64,000 nucleotides of DNA from Paraburkholderia youngii (GTDB lineage: Bacteria; Pseudomonadota; Gammaproteobacteria; Burkholderiales; Burkholderiaceae): positions 310,001 to 374,000 of the forward strand of contig NZ_JAALDK010000003.1 of NCBI RefSeq assembly GCF_013366925.1, in the 5' to 3' direction. Below, piece after piece: positions 47,179 through 57,474 of the stretch. Numbering within the stretch: the stretch's first letter is position 1; every line of letters begins with the position of its first letter. The position numbers were made by a program, and so were the translations under genes. The notes beneath the pieces were generated by a model. The model saw nothing but the letters and a program-made list of their open reading frames with translations, was not told the DNA's origin and made no database searches.

Positions 47179-48359
47179 GGAAGGTCTGCACAACTCGTTT
47201 TCAGAGAGTTGGCCGTTTGCCACTTGCGTCGTATCAGCCATGAGAGTCTGCTGGCAGGTTGGTCGCCTGGCTTTTTGAAGCGTGACGACCACTGTTTGCC
47301 GAGATTCGCGGCCTGAATCTGCGAGCGTTTCAAGCGTTCCACAAAGCCTTGCGTGCCATCCACAGGTTGCCCAGAGCAAATAGTGTCGTGATCTGGGCGG
47401 TGTTCTTCATCAACCCCCGGTACCGGGTCTTCGTATAGCCAAACTGCTGTTTGAGGACGCGGAACGGATGTTCAACCTTGGCGCGGATGCCGGCCTTCAG
47501 GCGTTCAATCTGATCGAATATCGCGTCCAGCCGATCGGTTAGGTCCAGTTGTCTGCGCCTGCCTGGTCGCATCGCGACATGCCAGCGAACCGCGCTTACC
47601 TGGCAGCGCTTTTCGATACCCTGATATCCGGCGTCAGCGTACACATCCATTTCCTGGCCGTGCAACAGCGCTTCGGCCGCATTGATGTCATGAACGTTGG
47701 CGGCTGTGCCGATGACCGTGTGGACCAGGCCCGACTCTGCGTCCACGCCGACGTGCGCTTTCATCCCGAAGTATCATTGATTTCCCTTCTTCGTCTGGTG
47801 CATTTCCGGGTCCCGTGTACCAGAGCCGTTCTTCGTCGAAGTGGGTGCGGAAATCAAGGTAGCGTCGACCGCCGACCCCACCTTCAGCATCAAGCCTTTC
47901 TCGCTCAGGATCTCATTGACCAGCGTTAGCATCTGCGCAGCCAGGCCGTGCGTTTCGAGAAGGTGACGGAACCGGAGAATCGTGCTCTCGTCCGGCAAAC
48001 GCGTCATACCCTCGTCCAGCCCAGCAAATTCACGATACAGCGGCACGTCATAAAGCGCCTCTTCCATCGCCGGGTCTGACAGACCAAACCACTGCTGCAT
48101 GAAGTAGATCTGCAGCATCGTCGCAATAGGAAACGGCGGCCTTCCAGTCTTACCCCTTGGATAGTGCGGTTCGATCAACGCAATCAACCTCGACCATGGC
48201 ACAACGCGCCTCATCTCATCGAGAAATTCCCGCTTGCGCGTGCGTTTCGTTGAAAGATCCAGACCAAGACCAAGCTGTGTCATCGAGGTACCCCTTAAAC
48301 CTGCCTTCTCCCAGGATAGTCCACCGAGACGTCAACGCCAGGACTTTTGCAGACCTTCC
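47179..48359 (-). mobile_element. IS5-b copy A (1181 bp), in IS5-a
   Basis: Ends GGAAGGTCTGCA and TGCAGACCTTCC are perfect inverted repeats. Flanking CTAG (47175-47178, 48360-48363) is the YTAR target duplication typical of the IS5 group. The same length as copy B and almost the same sequence. Confidence 0.93.
47330..48283 (-). pseudogene. IS5-b transposase with premature stop
   Basis: Identical in plan to the 317-aa gene at 53151-54104, but TGG (Trp in GNQWYFGMKAHVG) is TGA here, at about 47770-47780. This gives a 169-aa N-terminal part (MTQLGLGLDLSTKRTRKREF) and an open remainder beginning MKAHVGVDAES. The remainder keeps Y in MDVYADAGYQG, whereas copy B has S. Confidence 0.9.
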
Positions 48360-48390
48360 CTAGGTCTAGCTCAAAGTTCCTAACACCCTC

Positions 48391-48692
48391 TAGTGCCCCG
48401 ACGGTGTTCAACGCGGCGCTCGACGACAAGCTGTTTTGAGATCGTCGAGCGGCCACGCTAGCTCCGTTCGACTTCCGACAGAAGCGACTGTGCGCCCCCG
48501 GGGTTGCGAAAACCTTGCATCCGACGTTGGCGGCTGTGCGTGGGCTGGTGACTGTTTTAGGCCCGGTTCTTTATCTCTGACGATCATGTGCACCAATTCA
48601 ATGCCATTGAGCGGAATATGGGCACAACGAAGTATCCTTCAAGTGCGGCGTCAGTCGCGTTGCGCTTGCGTGCATCGGCGGGGTTCGGTCCG
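48391..48692. other. No gene recognised downstream of GGDEF gene
   Basis: Short frames without motifs on both strands; possible remnant of another gene. No clear terminator for the minus-strand GGDEF gene. Confidence 0.35.
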
Positions 48693-50099
48693 CTAAACAA
48701 TCGCCACTCGGTTGCGACCTTGACTTTTCGCGTGGTAAAGCCGCTCGTCTGCTGACCGAAGTAGTGCGTCAATCGTGCGACCATCCCTGTCGAACTGCGA
48801 GATGCCGATACTGACAGTTATCGATACTTTGCGCCCAACTTCACCGGCGAAGGTTGTGCTGGCAGTTGCCGCGCGAATGCGCTCGCCGATTGCGAGTGCT
48901 GCATCCAGCGACGTGCGAGTCAGCAGCACCATGAACTCTTCGCCGCCCACGCGTGCTACGCCGTCGTAGGGCCGAATCGCGTCGCGGCATACTCGTACGA
49001 ATCCCTGGAGCACTGTATCGCCGACCTGATGCCCGTAAGCGTCGTTGACCCATTTAAAATTGTCGAGATCGAGCGCGAGAAGTGAGAATGGAGTGCCGTC
49101 TCTCTGTGCGCGAACGACCTCCGTTTCTACACACGCAATGAAATGGCGCCGATTCGCAGCTCCGGTCAACGGATCGGTCGCCGCGAGGTGCGCCAGCTTT
49201 TCGTTCTCGCGGTGAACTTCTTTCAGAGCGTTTTTGGCGCGATCCATCTCTTGGGCGAGTCGCGCGTTCAACTCCTCGCGACTATGGATCGTCGCAAATG
49301 AACGTGTCGTCAAAAAGGCCTGCGCCACGCCATAGCTGAGAAGGAAGAAGCCGCTGGCGAAAATGACGTGAGCAAGCCACCACATGTGACTCCATGGGCT
49401 GCCCAGAAGAAAAGCCACCGACGACAGCGCGAACGACATGCTGGAGATGCCACAGACCAGCATTAGCGGGGACCTAGGCCGACGCAGCATCAGGATAACG
49501 ACGCTGAGCGTCGAAAACCCGAGCGCCGCAGTCTCCATGACCCGCAGTAGGATAATGCCAGCAACTGTAGAATGGGCAAGAAGCGCAACCAGAACGTCCA
49601 CTACGAGGAATATTGCGGCCCAGCTTAGCAAGTACTTGGCTCCTGCGCGGCGGTCAGCGGGATCAGACGGCCTGTGATACGACAGAAGCCCAATCAACAA
49701 CAGAATCGACATCGTTAGACGCGACGCCGGACCATACAACAGGAATAGCCAAATGTTTTGATGAGCGGATCTGGTGAATGCGCCATGGAGCGCATAGATC
49801 AATAGAGATCCGAGGAAGCCCAGCGTCATCCATCGCAGCAACGGCTCGCCGGAGGACCGATAGCATTGCCACGACAAGTAGGTGACAAAAAGACCCTCAA
49901 ACGTCGCCCCTGTGATCGCAATTTCATGAAACGGGTAGTTTTGGAACTTCAGACCCGGGTTTTGAAAGAAATGCAGGTAGCCAATCAGATAGGCGGGAAC
50001 AAGAGCGAAGGCGACGAGAACCAACTGCGCGTAGCTCCTCGTGATAAACCGCACGAAGGAACGTTGCTTATCAGTCTGCACCGCAGTCGTCGCGCTCAT
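48693..50099 (-). CDS. Membrane-bound diguanylate cyclase (GGDEF)
   Basis: 468-aa protein predicted to make c-di-GMP. Residues 1-270 contain about eight hydrophobic spans (YAQLVLVAFALVPAYLIGYL and others), a MASE4-like membrane sensor by layout. A coiled coil (LAQEMDRAKNALKEVHRENE) links to the GGDEF domain: DPLTGAANRRHF, LDLDNFKWVNDAYGH, the active-site VGGEEF and SIGISQFD. RPYD five residues before GGEEF is a possible inhibitory I-site. ATG 50099 has GGAG nine bases upstream; a longer frame to 50201 is unsupported. No EAL partner nearby. Confidence 0.92.
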   Translation of the reverse strand: MSATTAVQTDKQRSFVRFITRSYAQLVLVAFALVPAYLIGYLHFFQNPGLKFQNYPFHEIAITGATFEGLFVTYLSWQCYRSSGEPLLRWMTLGFLGSLLIYALHGAFTRSAHQNIWLFLLYGPASRLTMSILLLIGLLSYHRPSDPADRRAGAKYLLSWAAIFLVVDVLVALLAHSTVAGIILLRVMETAALGFSTLSVVILMLRRPRSPLMLVCGISSMSFALSSVAFLLGSPWSHMWWLAHVIFASGFFLLSYGVAQAFLTTRSFATIHSREELNARLAQEMDRAKNALKEVHRENEKLAHLAATDPLTGAANRRHFIACVETEVVRAQRDGTPFSLLALDLDNFKWVNDAYGHQVGDTVLQGFVRVCRDAIRPYDGVARVGGEEFMVLLTRTSLDAALAIGERIRAATASTTFAGEVGRKVSITVSIGISQFDRDGRTIDALLRSADERLYHAKSQGRNRVAIV

Positions 50100-50482
50100 G
50101 AATTCACTCCGGTGTGGTCCTTTCAGCCCGTCGTTGCCCACATCGATACAATTGCCTTGCCAGATACGGATTTTGACAGACGAGCCGAATCGATGCGCCA
50201 TAAAGTTTGCAACCGTCTTTGTATGTTTCCCAATTTTCTATCAAAACGACGGGTTTAAATTCCTACGTTGAATGCGCCCCCGCATGCCGGATGGGGACTG
50301 TATAGTCGTCCTTTTTTGGATGGTGTCAGAAAACGCTCCAAAAATGCAAGAACAATAACGTGTACGACTCGTTTTTTGTTGGTGTGCCCGTTGGCGAGAA
50401 AACCGGCCTGCTGACGATAATGCCCCGCGCAGACTGCGCCAGACAAAACCGAAAGTTGTCTGATACGCCAGACTGTCGCTTT
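50100..50482. other. Intergenic region between phaB and the GGDEF gene
   Basis: Both flanking genes are on the minus strand. GCGCAGACTGCGC at 50427-50439 is a short inverted repeat but has no U-run. No gene recognised. Confidence 0.4.
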
Positions 50483-51229
50483 TCATCGCATGTGCATACC
50501 ACCGTTGACGGAGAAATCGGTGCCCGTGACAAAGCCAGCTTCATCGGAACAGAGAAATGCCACCAAAGCCGCGACTTCGTCCGGTTGACCGAGTCTGCCG
50601 ACCGGAATCTGAGGAAGAATTCGTGTTTCCATTACGTCCTTGGGGATCGCCGCAGTCATGGTCGTGGCGAGATAACCGGGCGACACCGTGTTGACGGTAA
50701 CGCCGTATCGCGCCGTCTCCAGTGCGAGCGACATAGTGAAACCGTGAATGCCCGCTTTTGCTGCGGCGTAGTTGGTTTGCCCGAATGCACCGCGCGCGCC
50801 GTTCACGGAGCCGATATTCACGATCCGCCCGAATCCCTGCTTGACCATTCCACCGAGAAATGGCTTCGTCATGTTGAACATGGAATCGAGATTGGTGCGT
50901 AAGACCTTATCCCAATCTTCCTTGGTCATTCTTGCAAAGCTTGAATCGCGCGTAATGCCCGCGTTATTCACAAGAATGTCCACCATACCGAATTCGGTGA
51001 GCACGCGCTCTGCGCAATGCGCACACGAATCGAAGCTGGAGACGTCGACCTCGAACGCAACGAAACGGCGACCTACATCCAGTTCATGGACGAGCCACGT
51101 GGCAACGTGATCGTTGCGCTCCGAATGCGAGAGGGCGACCACCGTGCCTGCATCGTGGAGACGTCGGCTAATGGCGGCTCCGAGACCGCCCATGCCGCCA
51201 GTAACGAAAGCAACGCGTTTGGCTGACAT
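50483..51229 (-). CDS. phaB: Acetoacetyl-CoA reductase
   Basis: 248-aa short-chain dehydrogenase of the PhaB type: NADPH reduction of acetoacetyl-CoA to (R)-3-hydroxybutyryl-CoA for polyhydroxybutyrate synthesis. Cofactor loop VTGGMGGLGAAISRRL, NNAGITRD, catalytic Ser in NIGSVNGARGAFGQ, and Tyr/Lys in TNYAAAKAG. PGYLATTMT and FSVNGGMHMR complete the family pattern. AGGGGAA precedes ATG 51229. It stands alone: no phaA, phaC or phaR is in the window, so it is probably an accessory copy. Confidence 0.93.
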   Translation of the reverse strand: MSAKRVAFVTGGMGGLGAAISRRLHDAGTVVALSHSERNDHVATWLVHELDVGRRFVAFEVDVSSFDSCAHCAERVLTEFGMVDILVNNAGITRDSSFARMTKEDWDKVLRTNLDSMFNMTKPFLGGMVKQGFGRIVNIGSVNGARGAFGQTNYAAAKAGIHGFTMSLALETARYGVTVNTVSPGYLATTMTAAIPKDVMETRILPQIPVGRLGQPDEVAALVAFLCSDEAGFVTGTDFSVNGGMHMR

Positions 51230-51924
51230 GATGTTCCCCTTGTGAGCGAGGCCGTCGGCGGCCGGTGATTGAGTCGATTTACTGAATTGTCCGGAGATTT
51301 TCGGCTCCCGACACTCCCCTCGATGAACCATGCCGACCGCCGGTTTTATGCTACGGTACGGCAAGGCCGCGACATTGGCATGCTCTGATTGAAACGAACC
51401 TGCGCCGGCCATTGTGTAGGCTCGGGGGCCGATTGCGGCAGTCGCGAGGTAGCTGCGCACCATGGACTGGCATGAAGCCTCGATTTTGTTGCTATCGTGA
51501 GCGGCCGAGGCCGCACTACAAATCTCCTAAATCGAAGCGATGTCGCGCCGGACACTCTGCAGTCAACAAGGCTCGTTGCAGGACTTCGCAGAAGAACGCA
51601 TGCGTTCGCAGCGCAAACGTAAATTTCGCGCCGTACGGATTGAATGGTGTCACGGATTTTCCTCTCATGACGGATTTCCTGACGCGATAAGGCGATCCGC
51701 AATTATCCGGTTGGAAGCAGCTGCAAACGCGCACGCCACGATTGCGTGTTCAATATAGGCGTTTCGGTCAACAGCGGGCTTAACATGGATCAATCATCGA
51801 AGAGATACCGTTGCCGCACTTGGCAGTGTAGTGTTCCGACCTTCCTCGCACGCTATTCGTCGGGTTCTCTCGGGGGTTCATCTGCCCAGCACGGCTGGTA
51901 AATAGGGAGGGGCGCGGCTAGGTT
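51230..51924. other. Upstream of phaB, no gene recognised
   Basis: Contains the phaB leader. Short frames on both strands with no motif. A search for a sigma-54 site here was negative. Confidence 0.4.
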
Positions 51925-52675
51925 GTGTTATGCCCCTTTGTCAAAGCCTGCAATGTGGATGAGCACAAGCACGGAGAATCCGACGAAACGCAACCAGCGA
52001 GGGCCTCGCGCCATCGCTCGTAGCGTCTGCCGCTTCCTGCGGAAGCGGTTGAGCCAGCCAAAGCTGCGTTTGACCAGCGGCGCCAAAAATACACGGAGCG
52101 CCTTTTCGCCTCCGGCGGCTTGACGACTTAGTGGTCAATGCCTTCGTCGAGTGGAGAGTGCGCAGGTTCTTCGTCTGTGCACCTCCGGTCGTCGAAAGCC
52201 AGTCCGACCGGTGGCCTGCAGAACCCGATGCGCCAGCTTCCCGACCGGCGCGCGCTCCGCTAGTTCGCCAGCCTCACGTGCACGGCAAGCGACTGCCCAC
52301 GGTATCAACCGCCGTGCGGTGCGCGTCGAGAATGACCGCGCTGTGTTGAAGGCGGTGTTCCTGCGCAACCCGGATGATCGAACGCAGGTCATTGACATAG
52401 CCCCGAAGCAGCTTGCCTGGATTCAGCGCCGCGCTGCGTCTGCTGGTAGACCACCTCCCTCAGCTATTGGGTAACAAACGCGACGCTCACCCGCTCTCAT
52501 AATCCAGCGCAATGCGTTGAGCCCCTCGCGCAGGATGTAGCAGCGCCGTGGTGGGCCCTTACTCATCAAGGTCAGCGTACGGAGCGGCGACGTACCACTG
52601 TTCATCTGATACATCCGTTGGGGGCTGGGTTTCTTCTTCTTGCCATGGGTACCAAGCCTGGCGGAAAGGTCATAA
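51925..52675 (-). pseudogene. IS5-a transposase relic (copy 4)
   Basis: Near full-length but heavily mutated copy of IS5-a on the minus strand. On the plus strand the 3-prime end reads GTGGATGAGCACAAGCACGG and the 5-prime end reads CATCTGATACATCCGTTGGG, as in the copy at 46.3-47.2 kb. Many indels; no long frame survives. Confidence 0.82.
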
Positions 52676-52999
52676 CGGATTGTAAAGAATATTGAGTTTG
52701 AGAGTGTCCCCTATTACTGATGAGGACTGCATGATAATCAACATGGCGGTCTACTCAAGTAGAAAGCTGCGCCGAACGTTGTGATCGCATCGCAAACGAG
52801 CTTTCAGGGCAACCTCATCAATGAGTTAATCTCGGGACCAAACAAGGGAGGTGTTAGCAATCGACGCACGTTTCCATGATTTATCGATCCACGAGGTTCT
52901 TGTAACAGTGCCTTCATGGTAGCTTGGGTGTGTATTTTGCCGAAGGCAGTCTAACGCGCCATGTCTGTAAGAAAGTTACTAACGATTGACGATATCTAG
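52676..52999. other. No gene recognised before IS5-b copy B
   Basis: AT-richer stretch lacking coding frames; ends at the CTAG target site of IS5-b. Confidence 0.4.
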
Positions 53000-54180
53000 G
53001 GAAGGTCTGCACAACTCGTTTTCAGAGAGTTGGCCGTTTGCCACTTGCGTCGTATCAGCCATGAGAGTCTGCTGGCAGGTTGGTCGCCTGGCTTTTTGAA
53101 GCGTGACGACCACTGTTTGCCGAGATTCGCGGCCTGAATCTGCGAGCGTTTCAAGCGTTCCACAAAGCCTTGCGTGCCATCCACAGGTTGCCCAGAGCAA
53201 ATAGTGTCGTGATCTGGGCGGTGTTCTTCATCAACCCCCGGTACCGGGTCTTCGTATAGCCAAACTGCTGTTTGAGGACGCGGAACGGATGTTCAACCTT
53301 GGCGCGGATGCCGGCCTTCAGGCGTTCAATCTGATCGAATATCGCGTCCAGCCGATCGGTTAGGTCCAGTTGTCTGCGCCTGCCTGGTCGCATCGCGACA
53401 TGCCAGCGAACCGCGCTTACCTGGCAGCGCTTTTCGATACCCTGATATCCGGCGTCAGCGGACACATCCATTTCCTGGCCGTGCAACAGCGCTTCGGCCG
53501 CATTGATGTCATGAACGTTGGCGGCTGTGCCGATGACCGTGTGGACCAGGCCCGACTCTGCGTCCACGCCGACGTGCGCTTTCATCCCGAAGTACCATTG
53601 ATTTCCCTTCTTCGTCTGGTGCATTTCCGGGTCCCGTGTACCAGAGCCGTTCTTCGTCGAAGTGGGTGCGGAAATCAAGGTAGCGTCGACCGCCGACCCC
53701 ACCTTCAGCATCAAGCCTTTCTCGCTCAGGATCTCATTGACCAGCGTGAGCATCTGCGCAGCCAGGCCGTGCGTTTCGAGAAGGTGACGGAACCGGAGAA
53801 TCGTGCTCTCGTCCGGCAAACGCGTCATACCCTCGTCCAGCCCAGCAAATTCACGATACAGCGGCACGTCATAAAGCGCCTCTTCCATCGCCGGGTCTGA
53901 CAGACCAAACCACTGCTGCATGAAGTAGATCTGCAGCATCGTCGCAATAGGAAACGGCGGCCTTCCAGTCTTACCCCTTGGATAGTGCGGTTCGATCAAC
54001 GCAATCAACCTCGACCATGGCACAACGCGCCTCATCTCATCGAGAAATTCCCGCTTGCGCGTGCGTTTCGTTGAAAGATCCAGACCAAGACCAAGCTGTG
54101 TCATCGAGGTACCCCTTAAACCTGCCTTCTCCCAGGATAGTCCACCGAGACGTCAACGCCAGGACTTTTGCAGACCTTCC
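53000..54180 (-). mobile_element. IS5-b copy B (1181 bp), intact
   Basis: Inverted repeats GGAAGGTCTGCA/TGCAGACCTTCC with flanking CTAG at 52996-52999 and 54181-54184. I could find only about three base differences from copy A. Confidence 0.93.
53151..54104 (-). CDS. IS5-group transposase (IS5-b)
   Basis: 317-aa full-length DDE transposase: RTRKREFLDEMRRVVPWSRL, QIYFMQQWFGLSDPAMEEAL, VDATLISAPTSTKN, DVSADAGYQGIEKR and the C-terminal VEHPFRVLKQQFGYTKTRYR. The Ser in DVSADAG is a Tyr in copy A. Probably the active copy that could also supply transposase to copy A in trans. Confidence 0.92.
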   Translation of the reverse strand: MTQLGLGLDLSTKRTRKREFLDEMRRVVPWSRLIALIEPHYPRGKTGRPPFPIATMLQIYFMQQWFGLSDPAMEEALYDVPLYREFAGLDEGMTRLPDESTILRFRHLLETHGLAAQMLTLVNEILSEKGLMLKVGSAVDATLISAPTSTKNGSGTRDPEMHQTKKGNQWYFGMKAHVGVDAESGLVHTVIGTAANVHDINAAEALLHGQEMDVSADAGYQGIEKRCQVSAVRWHVAMRPGRRRQLDLTDRLDAIFDQIERLKAGIRAKVEHPFRVLKQQFGYTKTRYRGLMKNTAQITTLFALGNLWMARKALWNA

Positions 54181-54298
54181 CTAGGTATTTGTGCGCTCCC
54201 GCTCATCGCCAGCGGTGAAGTCTGGCTATCGCCAGTGTCATCCGCGTGGGTATTCGACTAATTCCGCGACTCATCATTTGCGATAGACGTGCGATTGA

Positions 54299-54865
54299 TT
54301 ACCGTACGGCCTGACGGCCACCCCCGCGGAGTGGGCGTAGATCACTGTCCGAACAAAGCTTGTCCAGGTAGTTACTCGCGCGCACTATGATCTCCATGCG
54401 GGTGACGCAGATCTGGCGGTCGTACTCGTTGATCACAGCAGTGAGGTCACCGATTAACTCTCGGGGAACGCTCCACCTTCCGCTGTTGTCGGCCTCGACG
54501 ATGATATCTTCGAGGTCACGCTTAACGTTTTCAAGGAATTCGATGTCAAGCTTCCCATGTCCTGCCCGAGTGATAAAGCTCGTGATAATTGTGACCTGCA
54601 AGGCTACGTTGATCAGAGGATGGTCCCGCTCGCCATTGCGTAGACGCTCAAGTGCGATGCGTGCTCGCAGCACCAGATCAGACGCCTGTTTTCGTGGCAT
54701 AGGGAGTAAGAGTGCTTTGCAATGCGCTGCAGCCGTTGGTGTCAGCAATGACTGGTGATTTTTGTTGTTGGGCATGTTTGGAAAATCCACAGATTCAATT
54801 CGAGACGAATGTTGGGATGAATCGCCGGTAATCAAGATTGATTGTCGGACTTGCCCCTGCGTCAT
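54299..54865 (-). CDS. Hypothetical protein, 188 aa
   Basis: Start chosen at ATG 54865 (MTQGQVRQSILITGD), which has GAGG seven bases upstream; ATG 54775 (MPNNKNHQSLL) would also fit. The protein looks mainly alpha-helical from residue 40 on (DLVLRARIALERLRNGERDH, LENVKRDLEDIIVEAD, ELIGDLTAVINEYDRQI). No signal peptide or membrane span. No family recognised. No co-oriented neighbour; IS5-b copy B lies on one side and non-coding DNA on the other. Confidence 0.62.
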   Translation of the reverse strand: MTQGQVRQSILITGDSSQHSSRIESVDFPNMPNNKNHQSLLTPTAAAHCKALLLPMPRKQASDLVLRARIALERLRNGERDHPLINVALQVTIITSFITRAGHGKLDIEFLENVKRDLEDIIVEADNSGRWSVPRELIGDLTAVINEYDRQICVTRMEIIVRASNYLDKLCSDSDLRPLRGGGRQAVR

Positions 54866-56050
54866 TGTATTGCCTCGTGAAGTCCGCGCGCCCTGCAGCG
54901 TTAGCTCGCAGCAACATTCATGTGTGAGAGAGACGGGCTTTTTTGATACCAATGCGAACCGCGGAATGAATCAGGACTCGTACGGTGCTTACCTCTACCG
55001 GAAATAGAGTCGCTCGATAATCGCGAGCCATCCTCTTTCCCTTCCTTGACAATGTCGCCGGAATCGGGGTAGGCTTGGGCGTTCTCTCGTGCGATCGGCT
55101 AGGAGTTCATATTTTCGCAGATCGGCGCAACGGGCCGGGCCTGACGATCTGGTGGTGGCCTGTCGGCGGACGCGGTTAGACACGTGCTCGTCAGCAACAT
55201 CACAAAATCCCTCGTTTCGGATGCAGCTGAGATTGACCTCTCGCGCACGGTGCCGACGGCGCCTGCCAAATGCGCGATTCTGCCTAAACGCGTGATCCTG
55301 CACTCATCGAAGCACATCGACTGAAGACGATGTGCGACAGATGGTGATTCCGCCAAATTCCTCCGGTTTGAGCGACAACGACAACGGTTTTTATGGTCCC
55401 CCCAATCGATCTTATATTTGTTTATGTCGGAGAGTTCTCAATGGATCAAACTTGGCTAAAAGGCAATAATTTTCGTCCCATCTCGGGGACTATTTATTGC
55501 GAAATGTCAAACTGACGAAGGATCCTGATCTTGACGCCCACGTCAATTTGACCTTCGAGAACTATAATTTCAACGCTGTGACGTGCACGGAACCATTCGG
55601 ATCCTTGAGGATGCCGATCGGCTTTGGAAATCGCCCGATCCAGAGCCAATAGGTCGGCGATCTGGGTCTATTCCGACATGACTTGGCGCAGTGCATCCAG
55701 TCTTAAATGCTGGCTCGCAAATGGCGGAATGACTTATTCAAGCCTGAAATCTGCATGCCGCGAACTGGCTGGGATCATAGCGGAGTGGGAATACGAGGTT
55801 GGTCAGGCAGATTGCGAGGTGTTGGAAGTCTCGAAGGCGACTACAAGATCGATACGATTGGCGTCGGCAATCTCGATGAGCCTCCACAAACCTGATGGCC
55901 GTCCGTGTCTGCGACGACCCTTCGGGTGCCGGCGTGTCTGAGGACGCAAGGACTCTTTAAATAGGGATTGTCTTGTTCTCATCAGTAAAACCTAGTCATT
56001 ACGTGGAAAGCATTGAAATTTTGACCGAGCGCAGAGCGCCGCAATCAGCG
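54866..56050. other. Long region without recognisable genes
   Basis: Several 60-105 codon frames on both strands, none with a supported start or motif. Likely decayed sequence. Confidence 0.4.
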
Positions 56051-56059
56051 CGCGGCGCA

Positions 56060-56230
56060 GGAAAAAACGCCATGTGCGGGAAACGCTGGAGCTGGGAGCT
56101 TCGGTGTCGGCCGTGGTTCATCGGCACGGCGTCAACGCCAATCATTTGTTCGGCTGCCGAAAGCAATGCCAGGAAGGAAGTCTGGCGGCGGAGAGTGTGG
56201 GTGAAGCTTTGTGCCCGCATCAGAGTTGGC
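56060..56230 (+). pseudogene. IS66 TnpA relic
   Basis: KRHVRETLELGASVSAVVHR then HGVNANHLFGCRKQCQEG corresponds to the helix-turn-helix of IS66 TnpA (compare GASVSRVARAHGVNANQVFQWRR). Flanking parts are out of frame; no tnpB or tnpC follows. Confidence 0.6.
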
Positions 56231-56364
56231 CGCCGTCGAGCAGCGCCTCGGCACAACACAGGCTACGCAGCCGTCGAATGGCTCTCGGTCAATGGCTTGG
56301 CCAATATCGACCACCGCACGCGCAGCCTCGCTCGCCAACTGGGTCTTGAGCCGTCGTCCACCCT

Positions 56365-56550
56365 TGTGAGGTCGCCGCAGAGCAAATGGCATGACCGAAT
56401 CGTTCGTGAAGGTTATGAAGCACGACTACGTCGCTTCGTTGGACAAGCCTGACGCACAACCGGCGCTCTCGCGTCTGGCTATCGCGTTTGAACGCTACAA
56501 AGAGGCGCCGCACAAAGCCCTGAAATAGCCCTCGCGTCGCGAGTTCAGGC
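56365..56550 (+). pseudogene. IS3-family OrfB C-terminal relic
   Basis: VRSPQSNGMTESFVKVMKHD, YVASLDKPDAQPALSRLAIA, then FERYKEAPHKALK, a stop and SRREF. This is the C-terminal integrase region of an IS3-family OrfB, the catalytic glutamate lying in the TESFVK segment. The rest of the element is gone. Confidence 0.78.
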
Positions 56551-56559
56551 ATGCTGCGG

Positions 56560-57474
56560 CCGTCATCAACCTAACGGTGCCCACGTATGCTGAATTACAG
56601 GAGCCACTCCAAGAATTACCCCCGGAGAAATTAGGCTCCGGGAGGGAGCAAGGCGAACGGTGAATGATAATCGACACGGTCTTGCGATGACCGCAAAACG
56701 CTGCCGGCGGAACAACCGAGTGAGATGTTGTGACAGTCCGGTGGCTAGTTGCTGCAACTACAGCGCGGCTGGCATCGTGGCCAGTGCCGCGCACAAGGCG
56801 TGGCACCGCGCGCGGGCGCGAACGACCGTGGTCGTGGTGGTTATGCCCTTAACGGCATCCAATTTGCTGACCCTACTGCGTCGTCAGTCAGCGAAACTAC
56901 AAAGGCATTGAGCAAGTTTTGGCCGAAGCAACGCGATGCAAACTACTGATGCTTTGAGACTGATCAAACCGGCACGATAGGGCGTTCGCTATATTCAATT
57001 GCATTCGCGACGAGGCGTTCGCGCGTCCAGCGGTCGGTTCAATGTTCCGGATTCGCCTTCGTATGGCGGGTGCGCCGAATCGACGGAAAAAATAGCTGTA
57101 TCGGACCGAGCGGCGATCCGAGAAGTGATGTGACCGAGCAGCACTGTGCAGTGCGCTGTGGACGAGTGATCGCGTTGTTGAAAACATAGCTGACAGAATG
57201 GTAAAGGCGAACCAACCTGGCTAAACCAGATGTGCATTTTCACACTCCGAATATCGGAAATCTGCCGGGGCACGCGTCAAAAGTGCGACATATTGCAGGA
57301 ATTCACGCAAGCGTATCACCAGCGTGCGATGGGCTTTAGAGTCCATCGCACAGGTGTCGATCTCATAGCGGAGCGCTGGGTCGGTGCCAACACACGGCAA
57401 GATTCAATAGAAAGTGCTGCGCTAATGCAAGCCGCCTGTTATGCACCAATAGAATTTCGAGTGGGGTTCTCGCT
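56560..57474. other. No gene recognised; one stable hairpin
   Basis: CCCGGAG and CTCCGGG around 56621-56642 form a 7-bp stem without a following T-run. Otherwise only short frames. The end of this region is the leader of the DUF2325 gene. Confidence 0.4.

Larger units (their letters stand above)
46360..48390 (-). mobile_element. IS5-a copy 3, interrupted by IS5-b copy A
   Basis: The transposase part is at 46320-47162. Removing IS5-b and one CTAG restores the leader GAGCTAGACCTAGTATCCTG, followed by GCGG. The outer inverted repeat GAGGGTGTTAGGAACTT is found in reverse at 48374-48390. The other end is missing. Confidence 0.82.

Noticed and set aside
51230..51420. Sigma-54 promoter for phaB
   Set aside because: Candidates with TGGC or CGGC lack a correctly spaced -12 GC.
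54995..55303. Possible 102-aa Arg-rich protein on the minus strand
   Set aside because: No ribosome site, skewed composition typical of antisense frames, no motif.
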